Shown: one piece after another, positions 6,079 to 7,164 of the stretch
Position numbering within the stretch: the first letter of the stretch is position 1
Layout of the letters: each line of letters begins with the position of its first letter
Source: an uncultured Lachnospiraceae bacterium
Lineage (GTDB): Bacteria; Bacillota; Clostridia; Lachnospirales; Lachnospiraceae
NCBI GenBank assembly: GCA_902803635.1
Contig: CADCQU010000269.1
Span: 1-7,164 of the forward strand
Length of the DNA: 7,164 nucleotides
Direction of reading: 5' to 3'
Notes under the pieces: generated by a model
Told to the model about the DNA's origin: nothing
Databases searched by the model: none
Seen by the model: only the letters and a program-made list of their open reading frames with translations
Translations under genes and position numbers: made by a program

Positions 6079-7118
6079 GTTTCCCCCTCCATTTGCCACT
6101 TTCTCCAGTCGAATACCTCGTTCACCGCCGCGATCGCTACCTCCACCATCTTCTCGTCCGGCTCCCGCGTGACGAGCCCCTGAAGCGCAAGCCCGGGCTT
6201 CGCCAGCGTGCAGACCACCGGATGGTCGGAGGAACCCGCAAGCCTCAGGAATTCATAGGCAAGCCCCGCGATGATTGGGATGAGCAAAATCCGTGTCAGG
6301 AGCCGAAGAAGCGGCGTCCGAATACCGAGAAGTCCCACGAAGAAGAAGCAAATGACCGAGATCACGATGACGATGAGCAGGAAGCTCGTCCCGCACCGCT
6401 TGTGCCGGCGGGAGGCCTTCATCACGTTCTCCACCGTCAGCTCCCAGCCGTTCTCCACGCAGTTGATGCATTTGTGCTCCGCCCCGTGGTAGGCAAAGAC
6501 CCGCTGGATGTCCTTCATCCGCGAGATCAGGAACATATATAATAGGAAGATTCCCACGCGGAGCAGCGCCTCGGCGAGCGAGACCCAGATCTCATGCACG
6601 CCGGCCGCCCGAAGAAGCCCGGCCAGAAAATACGGGAGCAGCACGAAAAGCCCAATCGAGAAGGCAATCGCGAAAATCACCGTCCCCGCCATCGCAATAT
6701 CAAAGGCACCATTTCCCTTCTTTTCTTTTGCGACATTCTTTTCCTTCAGGTCCTCCGCTTTTCCTGCTTGTTCCGTTTCCGCATCTTCGTTCCTGCCAGT
6801 TTTCTCATTTGCTGCTGCCGTATTCGTATCGGAAGTGGCCCTCTTCCCATTTGCCCCTTCTTCCTCCTCCTCGACCGCGATCTCCGCCGACCACATAAGC
6901 GACGAAATGCCCACGACCATGGAGTCGATAAAAGAAATGACACCTCTCAAAATCGGAACCTTGGTCACCCCATTCCCGGGAAAAACACTTTTGTACGGCC
7001 GCACCGTGAGCTCGATCCCCCCGTCCGGCCTGCGAACGCCAATCGAATACTTCTCGCCCGCCCGCATCATGATCCCCTCCATGACCGCCTGGCCACCAAT
7101 GTTGGATGATCTCTGCAT
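6075..7118 (-). CDS. yqhQ: DUF1385 family membrane protein (YqhQ-like)
   Basis: A 347-residue protein of the DUF1385 family, to which I assign Bacillus subtilis YqhQ; its biochemical function is not established. Family signatures are NIGGQAVMEGIMMR (6–19), FAYHGAEHKCI (208–218), RRHKRCGTSF (237–246) and the C-terminal LVTREPDEKMVEVAIAA (315–331). Conserved His and Cys residues in the middle motifs could bind a metal, but this is inference. Predicted membrane segments lie near 143–168, 183–199, 246–265 and 273–292. Between 82 and 136 there is a low-complexity run rich in Glu, Lys, Ala and Asn that looks like a variable cytoplasmic insert. The ATG at 7118 has GGAGG 6 bases upstream; a TTG at 7151 keeps the frame open but has no binding site. 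The gene overlaps prmC by 4 bases. The 46 bases upstream show no stop, so an upstream gene may end near there. Confidence 0.93.
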   Translation of the reverse strand: MQRSSNIGGQAVMEGIMMRAGEKYSIGVRRPDGGIELTVRPYKSVFPGNGVTKVPILRGVISFIDSMVVGISSLMWSAEIAVEEEEEGANGKRATSDTNTAAANEKTGRNEDAETEQAGKAEDLKEKNVAKEKKGNGAFDIAMAGTVIFAIAFSIGLFVLLPYFLAGLLRAAGVHEIWVSLAEALLRVGIFLLYMFLISRMKDIQRVFAYHGAEHKCINCVENGWELTVENVMKASRRHKRCGTSFLLIVIVISVICFFFVGLLGIRTPLLRLLTRILLIPIIAGLAYEFLRLAGSSDHPVVCTLAKPGLALQGLVTREPDEKMVEVAIAAVNEVFDWRKWQMEGET

Positions 7119-7164
7119 AAAAATCCTCCACAATAGGGTAGAGGGAGGCAAATGCCGAACCCCC

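Noticed and set aside
6079..6099. Longer PrmC start at the GTG at 6099
   Set aside because: The seven extra residues are encoded by the Shine-Dalgarno region itself. The GTG at 6078 has that site at the right distance and a GTGA overlap with the upstream stop.
6805..7131. Minus-strand frame overlapping the start of the DUF1385 gene and open to the window edge
   Set aside because: It is a Gly/Arg/His-rich out-of-frame reading of the conserved DUF1385 N-terminus. An upstream gene could end near 7131, but nothing recognisable is seen.

Overview
The window looks like chromosomal DNA from a low-to-moderate-GC-lineage Gram-positive bacterium with fairly GC-rich coding. It is most likely Clostridia and plausibly Lachnospiraceae-like. 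The reasons are strong GGAGG-type ribosome binding sites, an HPr phosphocarrier, a HflX GTPase, and the gene order DUF1385–prmC–prfA, which I recall as typical of Clostridia. The taxonomic placement is inference. All recognisable genes are on the minus strand, so transcription runs from high to low coordinates.

In order of transcription: a DUF1385 (YqhQ-like) membrane protein (7118–6075); PrmC, the glutamine methyltransferase that modifies release factors (6078–5227), overlapping the previous gene by a GTGA junction; a 240-base gap filled by a three-copy repeat array (5047–5215); PrfA, release factor 1 and the expected substrate of PrmC (4986–3913); a sugar-type nucleotidyltransferase of unknown substrate (3893–2979); a short leader with a fully paired hairpin and an 18-codon micro-ORF (about 2956–2900); a TPR lipoprotein (start uncertain, 2894 preferred, to 1788); HflX (1775–516); then an extended -10 promoter (458–466) driving an HPr-family protein (394–137) that ends at a clear intrinsic terminator (118–90). 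A ribosome binding site and ATG for a further gene lie at the extreme left edge (19–3).

Functionally the window is mostly translation housekeeping. PrmC methylates the GGQ glutamine of PrfA, and HflX is a ribosome-associated GTPase. The nucleotidyltransferase and the TPR lipoprotein are embedded between these genes with short gaps, so they are probably co-transcribed. HPr is its own transcription unit.

No new multi-gene system is visible. The most interesting non-coding structure is the prmC–prfA junction. There, 45-base-period repeats built around GCGAAGC hairpins have apparently separated a Shine-Dalgarno sequence at the prmC stop from any start codon, and the third repeat is itself interrupted by a 43-base palindromic insert. 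Other points worth a look are the hairpin and micro-ORF before the TPR lipoprotein, an HPr that keeps His15 but has Lys at position 46, and a marked excess of the heptamer GCAAATG and the palindrome TTTGNCAAA across all genes.
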